A DNA stretch of 9,446 nt, from the NCBI GenBank assembly GCA_002404465.1, contig DHJT01000014.1:14096-23541 (forward strand). The letters are read 5' to 3'. The stretch comes from Sutterella sp. UBA4713. GTDB lineage: Bacteria; Pseudomonadota; Gammaproteobacteria; Burkholderiales; Burkholderiaceae_F. Below the pieces are notes generated by a model, which saw only the letters and a program-made list of their open reading frames with translations, had not been told where the DNA came from and searched no databases. This document shows, piece by piece, positions 1 through 6,536 of the stretch; position 1 is the first letter of the stretch; every line of letters begins with the position of its first letter. Both the position numbers and the translations under genes were made by a program.

Positions 1-1694
1 GTCTGCGGCATCACGCCGTCGTCAGCGGCCACCACCAAAATCACAATATCGGTCGCCTGTGCGCCGCGGGCTCGCATGGCCGTAAAGGCCTCGTGTCCCG
101 GCGTATCCAGGAACGTAACAATACCGCGCGGCGTTTTCACGTGATACGCGCCGATATGCTGCGTGATGCCGCCGGCTTCACCGGCCGCAACCTTTGCGCG
201 ACGAATATAGTCCAACAGTGACGTCTTACCATGGTCGACATGGCCCATGATAGTCACAACCGGAGGACGAGGCTTTTCCGGATACACGGTCGTCGTATCG
301 GAAAGCTCTCCGAGCAAGGCTTCCGGATCATCGGCCTTAGCCTGAACGGCCTTATGCCCCATTTCCTCCACGACAATCATTGCCGTGTCCTGATCGAGCA
401 TCTGGTTAATCGTAACCATCTGTCCCATCTTCATGAGTGTCTTGATAACCTCAGTCGCCTTAACCGCCATCTTGCGCGCCAAATCAGCAACCGAAATCGT
501 TTCCGGCACGCTCACTTCGCGTACAACAGGTTCGGAAGGCATCGGCGTAGCAGGTGCCGCATTGGCCCGATGCTTGGGTTTCTTGGAACGAGAACGCCAA
601 CTCGATTCCTCGTCACTGCCTCCGTCAAGGGCGCCGCGCGTTTTAAGCGCACGATGCGTCCGGGAATCTTCGCCCCAAGCATTGTCGCTCAAACGCTCGG
701 ATCGTCCGTGATTTTTAAAGCCTCCTTTCTTAGGCGCTTCAGGTTTAGGCGTCTCGGCACTTTTACGACGATCGACCTTCTTTTCTTCCTTGACAACAGG
801 TTTTGTCGGTGTAACGGGTTTGGCCTTTAACACAACTTTCGGACGTGCGAGCATCTGACGAATCGCCTCGGCTTCCTGCTGCGCTTTCAGTCGCGCTGCG
901 TTGCGTTCGGCGTCATCTTTATCCTTTTGCGACGAAGAGACGATCGGCTTTGCAATCACCGAGGCTGGGCGTTTCGGCTGAACAACCGTCTTAACAGGCC
1001 CTTTAGTTTCGCTTTTTGCCGCAACAGCTTCTTTAGTTTGAGCAGGTGCTGCTTTAACCGAAACCGTCTTTTCGGGAGTCTTAGGCGGAACCGGCGGTTC
1101 TGCCTTCTTGGACGAAACAGGCGGTTCTGCCTTCTTGGACGGAACCGGTTTTTTTTCTTGAGGCGCAACCTTCGGCACAACAGGCGTAGCCTTGGGCTTA
1201 CTCTCCGGCTTTGTCTCTTGCGATTTTTCTTGCACAGTTTTAATGGGGGCGACCTTCGGGGACGGAGAAACAACCTTCGGTGTCACCGGTTTTTCTTCGC
1301 GCTTTTTTTCCTCCAAAGCTTTCTTTTGGTCAATGGCGGCCTGAACTTGAGCTTTGGCCTTGGCCTCAAGCTCGGCGCGAGCCGCCAGCGCAGCCTGTGT
1401 GTTCTTAACGAAAATACGACGGCGACGCACCTCCACCTCGATCGTATGCGCTCCGCCCTGTCCGTCGTTTTGACGAATAGTCGTCGTCTCACGACGCATA
1501 ATCGTAATCTTGCGCGGTTTTGCGTTTTGCGTGCGCTCCGTATGGAGTTTTTCCAAAAGCTTGGCCTTGTCGGCATCGCTGACAGCCGACGTTTCGCTCT
1601 GAACGGCAATACCGGCCGAACGCAGTTGTTCCACAAGCACCTTGGCCGGGATATGAAGTTCCCGAGCAAAATCGGTCACAGTGCTATTTGCCAT
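1..1694 (-). CDS. infB: Translation initiation factor IF-2, N-terminal 564 codons (3' end beyond window)
   Basis: IF2 is the GTPase that brings initiator fMet-tRNA to the 30S subunit and promotes 50S joining. I translated the minus strand from ATG at 1694 to the window edge and found no stop or frameshift. Residues 1-50 (MANSTVTDFARELHIPAKVL...) are the IF2_N domain. Residues about 66-110, with a VRRRRIFVK stretch, are the IF2-associated domain. A long Lys/Pro/Glu/Ala linker follows, and a second IF2_N-like domain begins near residue 400 (VPETISVADLARKM). The G domain shows G1 GHVDHGKT at 484-491, G2 GGITQHIGAYHV, and G3 DTPGHEAF from D530. The NKxD motif and the C-terminal domains lie beyond the edge. 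The start is supported by two stacked Shine-Dalgarno runs (AGGAG and AAGGA, 1701-1710). It follows nusA by 50 bp and is very probably in the same operon. Identification is essentially certain; only completeness is unknown. Confidence 0.97.
   Translation of the reverse strand, partial: MANSTVTDFARELHIPAKVLVEQLRSAGIAVQSETSAVSDADKAKLLEKLHTERTQNAKPRKITIMRRETTTIRQNDGQGGAHTIEVEVRRRRIFVKNTQAALAARAELEAKAKAQVQAAIDQKKALEEKKREEKPVTPKVVSPSPKVAPIKTVQEKSQETKPESKPKATPVVPKVAPQEKKPVPSKKAEPPVSSKKAEPPVPPKTPEKTVSVKAAPAQTKEAVAAKSETKGPVKTVVQPKRPASVIAKPIVSSSQKDKDDAERNAARLKAQQEAEAIRQMLARPKVVLKAKPVTPTKPVVKEEKKVDRRKSAETPKPEAPKKGGFKNHGRSERLSDNAWGEDSRTHRALKTRGALDGGSDEESSWRSRSKKPKHRANAAPATPMPSEPVVREVSVPETISVADLARKMAVKATEVIKTLMKMGQMVTINQMLDQDTAMIVVEEMGHKAVQAKADDPEALLGELSDTTTVYPEKPRPPVVTIMGHVDHGKTSLLDYIRRAKVAAGEAGGITQHIGAYHVKTPRGIVTFLDTPGHEAFTAMRARGAQATDIVILVVAADDGVMPQ
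1093..1140 (-). repeat. 27-bp in-frame tandem repeat in the IF2 linker
   Basis: A 21-bp sequence (1093-1113) recurs exactly at 1120-1140, giving a 27-bp period. On the coding strand it encodes a nine-residue unit read twice, SKKAEPPVS then SKKAEPPVP. It sits in the disordered charged linker between the two IF2_N-type domains, where length changes are tolerated. The exact DNA identity points to a recent duplication. Confidence 0.8.
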
Positions 1695-1744
1695 AAAATG
1701 TCCTTCTCCTTCGTGGATCTGTTGCTTCCTGTCTGTCTTTCGGC

Positions 1745-3235
1745 CTATTTGCCGTCAGTCCAAGAAGCACGCGCCGCCATAATCAGGGCGTTTGCGCGTT
1801 CCTCCGGAATCCCCGTCATTTCAACGAGTTCGTCGCTGGCTAAATCCCCTAAATCATCCCCTGTTTTTACACCCTTGCTCACTAAGGTCGCGGCCAAGTC
1901 GTTGTCCATTCCGGGCACGGCCAACAGCGTTGCATCGGCTTGACGTAAATTTTCTTCACGCTTTAAGGCGCGTGAAAGCAAGGCACTTCGTGCGCGATCA
2001 CGCAATTCCGTGACCGTTTCCTTGTCGAACAACCCTAAGTCGATAATTTCCTGCTCGGGCACGTAAGCCAATTCTTCCAAGCTGTAAATTCCGCTATCAA
2101 TCAATGCCACGGCCGCTTCTTCATCCATATCAAGCGCGGTCATGAATTCGGTCTTGGCCTCGGCGATTTCCTGCGCGTGTTTTTTGTCGGCTTCTTCAGC
2201 CGTCATGATGTTAATTTGCCAACCGGTCAATTCCGTTGCCAAACGGACATTCTGTCCGTGCGTTCCGATGGCAATAGCCAGGTTATCCTCATCGACCATG
2301 ACATCCATGGAATTGGATTCTTCGTCAGCGACGACTTTGCTAACTTTCGCAGGCTTTAATGCCTCGACAATGTACTGCACAGGATTGTCGTCGTAACGCA
2401 CAACGTCAATGCGTTCACCGGCTAATTCGTTCGTGACGGCCGTCACGCGCGAACCGCGAATACCGATACAAGTTCCGACAGGCTCTACGCGCTTATCGTG
2501 GCTCATTACGGAAACTTTGGCGCGCACACCCGGATCGCGTGCTGCAGACTTAATCTCCACAACACCTTCTTCGATTTCGGGCACTTCAAGTTCGAAAAGC
2601 TTAATTAAAAATTCCGGACACGAACGTGAAAGAATGACGGTCTTACCCTTGGGCGTTTCATCAATGCGTAACACATACGCCCGCACGCGCTCCGTGGAGC
2701 GAAGGTTTTCACGCGGAATCATTTCCGTGCGGGGAAGACGCGCCTCCAAGCGACCGACTTCCACGATGGCACCCTCTTTATCAATGCGCTTAATCTGGCC
2801 GCTGACGATCTTTTCACCGCGCTCCAAAAATTCCTTTAAAACCTGTTCCCGTTCGGCATCGCGCAGGCGTTGCAAAATCACCTGTTTGGCATCCTGGGCA
2901 AAACGCCGTCCGGACGTATTAATGTTTTCCACGGGCTTTACAATGTAATCGCCGACTTTCAGTGTCGGATACTCATCGGTAATATCCGAGAACATTTCCT
3001 CGCGATCGGGTTGTTGCAAACCCGCCGCATCATCAACGATGAGCCAGCGACGCACAGCCGTCCAGTCGCCCGTTTCCCTGTTCACGCTGACAACAACATC
3101 AGCATCTTCTCCGGGAAACCGGGCCTTTTTTACCGCGCTGGCAAGAGCCAACTCCAGAACTCCAAAAACGGCACTCTTATCGACCTCTTTTTCCCGGGCC
3201 AGAACATCGACCATCTCGAGCATATCTCGGCTCAT
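1745..3235 (-). CDS. nusA: Transcription termination/antitermination protein NusA
   Basis: NusA binds RNA polymerase in the cytoplasm and modulates pausing, intrinsic and Rho-dependent termination, antitermination and coupling to translation. The 496-residue length matches the roughly 495 of the E. coli protein. Domains in order: RNAP-binding N-terminal domain (1-127), S1 (about 137-203), KH1 with EPVGTCIGIRGSRV (251-264), KH2 with AIAIGTHGQNVRLA (320-333), and two C-terminal acidic helix-hairpin-helix repeats (about 365-425 and 435-492). Two acidic C-terminal repeats are typical of proteobacterial NusA. The start is ATG at 3233-3235; the rimP stop TGA overlaps it as ATGA, so translation is likely coupled. 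The E. coli rimP-nusA-infB operon is known to be autoregulated by NusA; whether that holds here is inference. Confidence 0.98.
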   Translation of the reverse strand: MSRDMLEMVDVLAREKEVDKSAVFGVLELALASAVKKARFPGEDADVVVSVNRETGDWTAVRRWLIVDDAAGLQQPDREEMFSDITDEYPTLKVGDYIVKPVENINTSGRRFAQDAKQVILQRLRDAEREQVLKEFLERGEKIVSGQIKRIDKEGAIVEVGRLEARLPRTEMIPRENLRSTERVRAYVLRIDETPKGKTVILSRSCPEFLIKLFELEVPEIEEGVVEIKSAARDPGVRAKVSVMSHDKRVEPVGTCIGIRGSRVTAVTNELAGERIDVVRYDDNPVQYIVEALKPAKVSKVVADEESNSMDVMVDEDNLAIAIGTHGQNVRLATELTGWQINIMTAEEADKKHAQEIAEAKTEFMTALDMDEEAAVALIDSGIYSLEELAYVPEQEIIDLGLFDKETVTELRDRARSALLSRALKREENLRQADATLLAVPGMDNDLAATLVSKGVKTGDDLGDLASDELVEMTGIPEERANALIMAARASWTDGK

Positions 3236-3801
3236 CGTTTATTTCCTTTAAAGTCAAGTTGGGCAATCAAATTGGCGCGATCTACATCCGCAAAAGGGAA
3301 CCGCACCGAAACCGGTACAACAGCAGGGACTTTGCCCTTTAATTTTTTCGCACGCGCGGCCTCGGACGGAGTCCTGGCAAACGGAATTTCCTCAATAGAA
3401 AACTCAATCATTTCATCGTTTTCGTCAACGGAAAGAATTTTTCCGTCAAACTTGCGACGACCGGCCTCGGGCAACCCCGAAGCATAAAGGGGCTCAAAGA
3501 GCTCGACATGCGCAACCCGACCGATAAATCGCGTCCAATCAGCAAGGCGTTTTAACGGACGATCGACTCCGGGACTGGCAATCTCCAGACGTTCAAAATC
3601 GATTTCCTCGACCGCAAAAAGACGCGTAAGTTGGTCACTGACGCGCTCGCAATCATCGACCCCGACTCCGCCCTGTTTTTCCGAGTCGATCGTCACTCGG
3701 AGCAAACCGCGAGACAGACGCTCAAACTCGACAAACGCATAGCCGAGACCTTCGACGGCATCCTGCGCAATTCGGGCAATCTCTGCACTACTTTTTTGCA
3801 T
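3232..3801 (-). CDS. rimP: Ribosome maturation factor RimP
   Basis: RimP binds the 30S subunit and assists late maturation of the small subunit, including the central pseudoknot of 16S rRNA. From ATG at 3801 the protein has 189 residues. It has an N-terminal alpha/beta domain ending in the family signature EIASPGVDRPLK, followed by a C-terminal SH3-like barrel region (RVAHVELFEPL... KFDGKILSV). The open frame continues upstream to a TTG at 3894. That extension would be translated straight through the terminator hairpin and T-tract at 3823-3849 and is not family-like, so I chose MQKSSAEIAR as the start. No Shine-Dalgarno is visible in front of it; the preceding 29 nt are almost all A/U. The stop overlaps the nusA start by four bases. 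An insertion (YASGLPEAGRRKF) lengthens the C-terminal domain somewhat relative to E. coli. Confidence 0.95.
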   Translation of the reverse strand: MQKSSAEIARIAQDAVEGLGYAFVEFERLSRGLLRVTIDSEKQGGVGVDDCERVSDQLTRLFAVEEIDFERLEIASPGVDRPLKRLADWTRFIGRVAHVELFEPLYASGLPEAGRRKFDGKILSVDENDEMIEFSIEEIPFARTPSEAARAKKLKGKVPAVVPVSVRFPFADVDRANLIAQLDFKGNKR

Positions 3802-3950
3802 GCTTAAAAAATTGATAAAACCAAAAAAAAGATGGGCTTCAAGCCCATCCCTAATCCTCCCCGTTCGGGAACTGTCTACCCGCTGGGATAACAAACATTA
3901 GCGATGAGAAAAGCGAAGCTTTTTCCTTAAAAACCTCCCTTCTCCTAAAG
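3802..3950 (-). promoter_or_regulatory. Structured leader of the rimP-nusA-infB operon (candidate attenuator)
   Basis: This untranslated leader of about 150 nt holds three hairpins in order. The first is AAAAGC-TTC-GCTTTT (3909-3923), the second TTCCC-GAAC-GGGGA (3858-3871), and the third the terminator at 3823-3849. A competing pairing is possible: TTATCCC (3885-3891) can pair with GGGATGG (3845-3851), with two G-U pairs, and so take up most of the terminator's 5' arm. A 15-codon ORF (3851-3898) ends two bases before the terminator stem. Putative leaders of this kind before rimP have been described in other proteobacteria. Whether this is homologous to them I cannot tell without a covariance search. 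Confidence 0.5.
3823..3849 (-). terminator. Intrinsic terminator/attenuator hairpin in the rimP leader
   Basis: On the minus strand, GATGGGCTT is followed after one base by its exact reverse complement AAGCCCATC and then by eight T residues. Its U-tract ends 21 nt before the rimP ATG and it lies about 100 nt after the promoter, so it sits inside the leader of the rimP-nusA-infB transcript. It also lies downstream of rluB and could end scpB-rluB transcripts. The structure is seen directly; its role as a regulated attenuator is inferred. Confidence 0.85.
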
Positions 3951-3955
3951 TGGGG

Positions 3956-3984
3956 ATTATAAGTCGGAATCCGCTGTAAGACAA
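3956..3984 (-). promoter_or_regulatory. Sigma70-type promoter of the rimP-nusA-infB operon
   Basis: On the minus strand, TTGTCT (3979-3984) is separated by exactly 17 bp from a perfect TATAAT (3956-3961). Transcription would start near 3948-3951, about 150 nt before rimP and about 30 bp after the rluB stop codon. This lets the rimP operon be expressed independently of scpB-rluB. Confidence 0.8.
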
Positions 3985-4014
3985 GGAAAATTTCGCAAAA
4001 GTTTCGCTTCCTTA

Positions 4015-5376
4015 CTAAAAGCGTTTCCTTCTGGAGTGTCCCCGTCCGCCGGTTCGGCATCCGGGATGCGGCGTCGAATCAGTCAAACGTCCGGCAAAGA
4101 GTTTGGAGGACTCACCGAGCGAACCGTTTGCCAAATAGTGGACCGTGCTTGTCATCGGATCGATTCGTTGCGGTTTATGCACTTTGCCGCCGACAGACTT
4201 TCCATGTTTTTTTGCATGCAGTTTTCGAGAATGCGAGGCCTCTGACGAAATACACTCTGCCGAATCGATATTTAGATCGGCCATCCAGGCATTGACCCAA
4301 TCGGCTTTTAATTCCAACGTCTTTCCGCGTTCTAAGGTCTTAGGAAGTTGTACGGCTCCGTATCGAACGCGAATCAGACGACTGACGGTCAATCCAACGG
4401 CGGAAAACATCCGACGCACTTCACGATTGCGTCCCTCGCGAATCGTCACCAAATACCAACGGTTGGCTCCCTCCCCACCTTTGTCTTGTACACTCGTAAA
4501 CGCAGCCGGTCCGTCTTCCAGCTCAATGCCAGTCGTTAAGGCCTGACGCGCCGTATCCGTCATCTGACCGACGGCACGAACGGCATATTGTCGCTCAATG
4601 CTATAGCGCGGATGCATCAGACGGTTGGCTAACTCGCCGCTCGTGGTAAACAAAAGGAGTCCTTCGGTATTAAAGTCCAAACGACCAACGGCAACCCAAC
4701 GCCCGTGGTTAATTTTCGGCAAATGTTCAAAAACGGTCGGCCTGCCCTGAGGATCATCTTGGCTGACAATTTGCCCGGCCGGCTTGTTGTAGACCAAAAC
4801 CCGGGGAATACGTTTTGCCCCGGCATTTGTCACCTCGCGTTTGATAACGCGGCCGTTCATGCGAACAACATCCGTCGGAAGGACACGCTGACCTAAATGT
4901 GCCGGTTCGCCGTTGACGGAAATGCGCCCTTCTAAAATCAGTTGTTCCATATCACGACGCGAACCCATGCCGGCATCGGCCAGAACCTTATGTAGTTTTT
5001 CACTTTGAGCAACCAGAGCCTTCCTAGCCGCCCTTTTTCCGCGCTTTTGGACATCAGGGTCAAAAACTCGTTCCGACGAAAAACTGTCTTCGAGGGCATC
5101 GGACAAGTCGCCGTCAGTTACCTTTTCGGTTATGGTCTTATCTTCCTTGTCCGGTGTAGACACGGAAGAGCTGACCGCCTCAGAAGCATCTTGCGTCGGA
5201 ACTTCTTCTTCAGGGGACACTTGGCGGCATTCCGCAGACTCTTTCGGAAAACCGTTGCGTTTACGGCAAGCCCGATGCACAACTTTCCGGCGTGCAGGAC
5301 TCTTTTTTTTCTCGGGCAATCCTTCTTCGCAAAGGGAAACCGTTTCCGTCGTCTGATTTTTAGTTTCTTCGTCCAT
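4015..5376 (-). CDS. rluB: 23S rRNA pseudouridine(2605) synthase RluB, with long charged extensions
   Basis: RluB converts a uridine of 23S rRNA helix 90 (position 2605 in E. coli) to pseudouridine. The 453-residue protein has an S4 RNA-binding domain at about 126-172 (EKLHKVLADAGMGSRRDMEQ). An RsuA/RluB/RluE/RluF-type catalytic domain follows at about 190-365, with the motif GRLDFNTEGLLLFTT and catalytic Asp234. EGRNREVRRMFSAVGL (313-328) is the second family signature. E. coli RluB has about 290 residues. Here an acidic, Ser/Thr-rich N-terminal extension of about 122 residues and a basic C-terminal tail from about 370 (ending RGHSRRKRF) flank the core; extended RluB proteins are common in betaproteobacteria. 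RluF and RluE are less likely given the scpB neighbour. The ATG overlaps the scpB stop by one base (TAATG), so translation is probably coupled. Confidence 0.93.
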   Translation of the reverse strand: MDEETKNQTTETVSLCEEGLPEKKKSPARRKVVHRACRKRNGFPKESAECRQVSPEEEVPTQDASEAVSSSVSTPDKEDKTITEKVTDGDLSDALEDSFSSERVFDPDVQKRGKRAARKALVAQSEKLHKVLADAGMGSRRDMEQLILEGRISVNGEPAHLGQRVLPTDVVRMNGRVIKREVTNAGAKRIPRVLVYNKPAGQIVSQDDPQGRPTVFEHLPKINHGRWVAVGRLDFNTEGLLLFTTSGELANRLMHPRYSIERQYAVRAVGQMTDTARQALTTGIELEDGPAAFTSVQDKGGEGANRWYLVTIREGRNREVRRMFSAVGLTVSRLIRVRYGAVQLPKTLERGKTLELKADWVNAWMADLNIDSAECISSEASHSRKLHAKKHGKSVGGKVHKPQRIDPMTSTVHYLANGSLGESSKLFAGRLTDSTPHPGCRTGGRGHSRRKRF

Positions 5377-6014
5377 TATTTTTGGCTATCCGTACGAGAT
5401 TTCGACGTCAGTTTTAAATTTCGGCCGCCTTCCGGTGCATCCGATGAAACCGTGTCTTTGAATTCATTGGTAAAAAGCTCAAACTCTTCGCCTTCAGGCT
5501 CACTGCCGGCCAAAGGCGGAAGATCGGCCAAACTTTTTAAGCCTAAATCGTCTAAAAATAAGCTCGTTGTGGCAAAAAGTGCAGGACGGCCCGGACTTTC
5601 CCGATGTCCGATCACTTCAATCCAACCGCGCTCTTCCAGTTGCCGAATGACATTGGGATTGACCGTCACTCCACGGATTTCCTCAATATCGCCGCGCGTT
5701 GCCGGTTGTCGATACGCGATAATAGCCAGCGTTTCAAGTACGGCGCGCGAATACCGAGCCGGCTTTTCTTCAGTCAATTTACTCAATGCAGCCGCCGCCT
5801 CCGGCGTACTCTGAAATCGCCACCCGCTTTGTGTCTGGGTAAGGCGCAATCCGCGCCCCCGCCAAAAGTCGGCAAGTCGCCCGAGTTCGTTTGTAAGAGC
5901 CTCATCATCCAAACGTCCGTCAAAAAGGCGAGAGAGATCCTCAAGCTTTAAAGCGACCGGACTTGTCAGCAACGCTGTCTCAATCAAAATCAACGGTTCA
6001 ATGGTATCTGCCAC
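5376..6014 (-). CDS. scpB: Segregation and condensation protein B (ScpB)
   Basis: ScpB is a paired winged-helix protein that, with the kleisin ScpA, forms the non-SMC part of the SMC-ScpAB condensin-like complex acting on the nucleoid. The 212-residue product shows the two hallmark blocks: LETLAIIAYRQPATRGDIEE (93-112), then a recognition region with LEERGWIEVIGHRESPGRPA (126-145) and FLDDLGL (153-159). The first winged helix covers about 1-80. Residues from about 170 form an acidic, low-complexity tail. The start is GTG at 6012-6014, the first possible start in the open frame, preceded by a weak AGGCAGG. The residues that follow (EPLILIETALL) match the family's usual beginning. scpA is not in the window; the upstream neighbour is a tRNA-Ser gene. 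It is probably co-transcribed with rluB. Confidence 0.95.
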   Translation of the reverse strand: MADTIEPLILIETALLTSPVALKLEDLSRLFDGRLDDEALTNELGRLADFWRGRGLRLTQTQSGWRFQSTPEAAAALSKLTEEKPARYSRAVLETLAIIAYRQPATRGDIEEIRGVTVNPNVIRQLEERGWIEVIGHRESPGRPALFATTSLFLDDLGLKSLADLPPLAGSEPEGEEFELFTNEFKDTVSSDAPEGGRNLKLTSKSRTDSQK

Positions 6015-6049
6015 AATGGCCTGCCTAAAAAAACACGTATTTAGCGTAA

Positions 6050-6070
6050 AGTGTTCCGACCGAAAACACT
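6050..6070. repeat. Inverted repeat upstream of scpB
   Basis: AGTGTT at 6050-6055 and AACACT at 6065-6070 are exact inverted copies separated by nine bases. In minus-strand RNA the stem can grow to eight pairs with two G-U wobbles. It lies about 36-56 bp before the scpB start, with no T-tract directly after it. It could be an operator or a 5' UTR hairpin; no regulator is assigned. Confidence 0.4.
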
Positions 6071-6187
6071 GTCAGGGAAAGCCGATTTCAGTTGCATGCA
6101 CGCAAAAAGCGCATTGCAAGTCAATGGACTCTGAATCGAGAGGCTTGACAAAAGTTCTTCGTCAGTACGGAAAACAAACACAGGGAG

Positions 6188-6204
6188 AAAAGCCGCTTGC
6201 AGCC
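6188..6204 (-). terminator. Possible short terminator of tRNA-Ser
   Basis: Nine bases after the CCA end, the minus strand reads GGCTGCAAGCGGCTTTT. This gives a stem of four to five pairs including one G-U, a CAAG loop, and four Us continuing into a C/U-rich run. The position suits a tRNA terminator but the stem is short. Confidence 0.35.
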
Positions 6205-6213
6205 ATCTTGTAC

Positions 6214-6304
6214 TGGCGGAAGGGGTGGGATTCGAACCCACGATACGGTATAACCGTATACCGGATTTCGAGTCCGGCGCATTCGACCTCTCTGCCACCC
6301 TTCC
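6214..6304 (-). tRNA. tRNA-Ser(CGA)
   Basis: A 91-nt class II tRNA. Acceptor arms GGAAGGG and CCCTTCC are complementary, with discriminator G and an encoded CCA (6214-6216). The anticodon stem CCGGA/TCCGG encloses loop CTCGAAA, giving anticodon CGA, which reads UCG. The long variable arm (ATACGGT/ACCGTAT) is characteristic of serine tRNA, and the T arm carries GGTTCGAATCC. All elements fit a functional gene. It is oriented like scpB, whose start lies about 200 bp downstream. Confidence 0.97.
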
Positions 6305-6336
6305 AAGACACGGCATTGTCATCGCGAGCGGGCCGC

Positions 6337-6342
6337 AGTTTA
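6337..6342 (-). promoter_or_regulatory. Possible -10 element for tRNA-Ser
   Basis: TAAACT on the minus strand is followed by a G/C-rich stretch (GCGGCCCG), like the discriminators of stringently controlled stable-RNA promoters. It would start transcription about 26 nt before the mature 5' end. The matching -35 hexamer (TTCTTT, 17 bp upstream) is poor. No gene is evident in the rest of 6305-6536. Confidence 0.3.
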
Positions 6343-6536
6343 GCAAACTTCCGAGGAACAAAGAAAATCGCCGCCGACTCCTTTTTTTTCCGGCTGTCCT
6401 TTTTCAATAAAAAACGTTTGATCTTCGGAGCAGAACTGTCTGTGAAAATTCGCTATATCTGCCCTGTTTTGTTTGCCTATTTTTAGTAATAGGTGTTAAC
6501 CTTGCGCATGTCAGATTTTCTCCCCGGAGACCACTT

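Noticed and set aside
927..1943. A 338-codon plus-strand open frame opposite infB and the end of nusA
   Set aside because: Its Arg/Leu/Phe/Asn-rich composition is the antisense image of the Lys/Glu/Ala-rich IF2 linker, and infB and nusA are clear on the other strand.
3802..3894. N-terminal extension of RimP from a TTG at 3894
   Set aside because: It would be translated through the terminator stem and its T-tract, and family similarity begins only at the ATG at 3801.
6145..6173. Perfect TTGACA -35 hexamer on the plus strand
   Set aside because: The bases 17 bp downstream (CGGAAA) are not a -10, and the only thing downstream in that direction is the antisense strand of tRNA-Ser.
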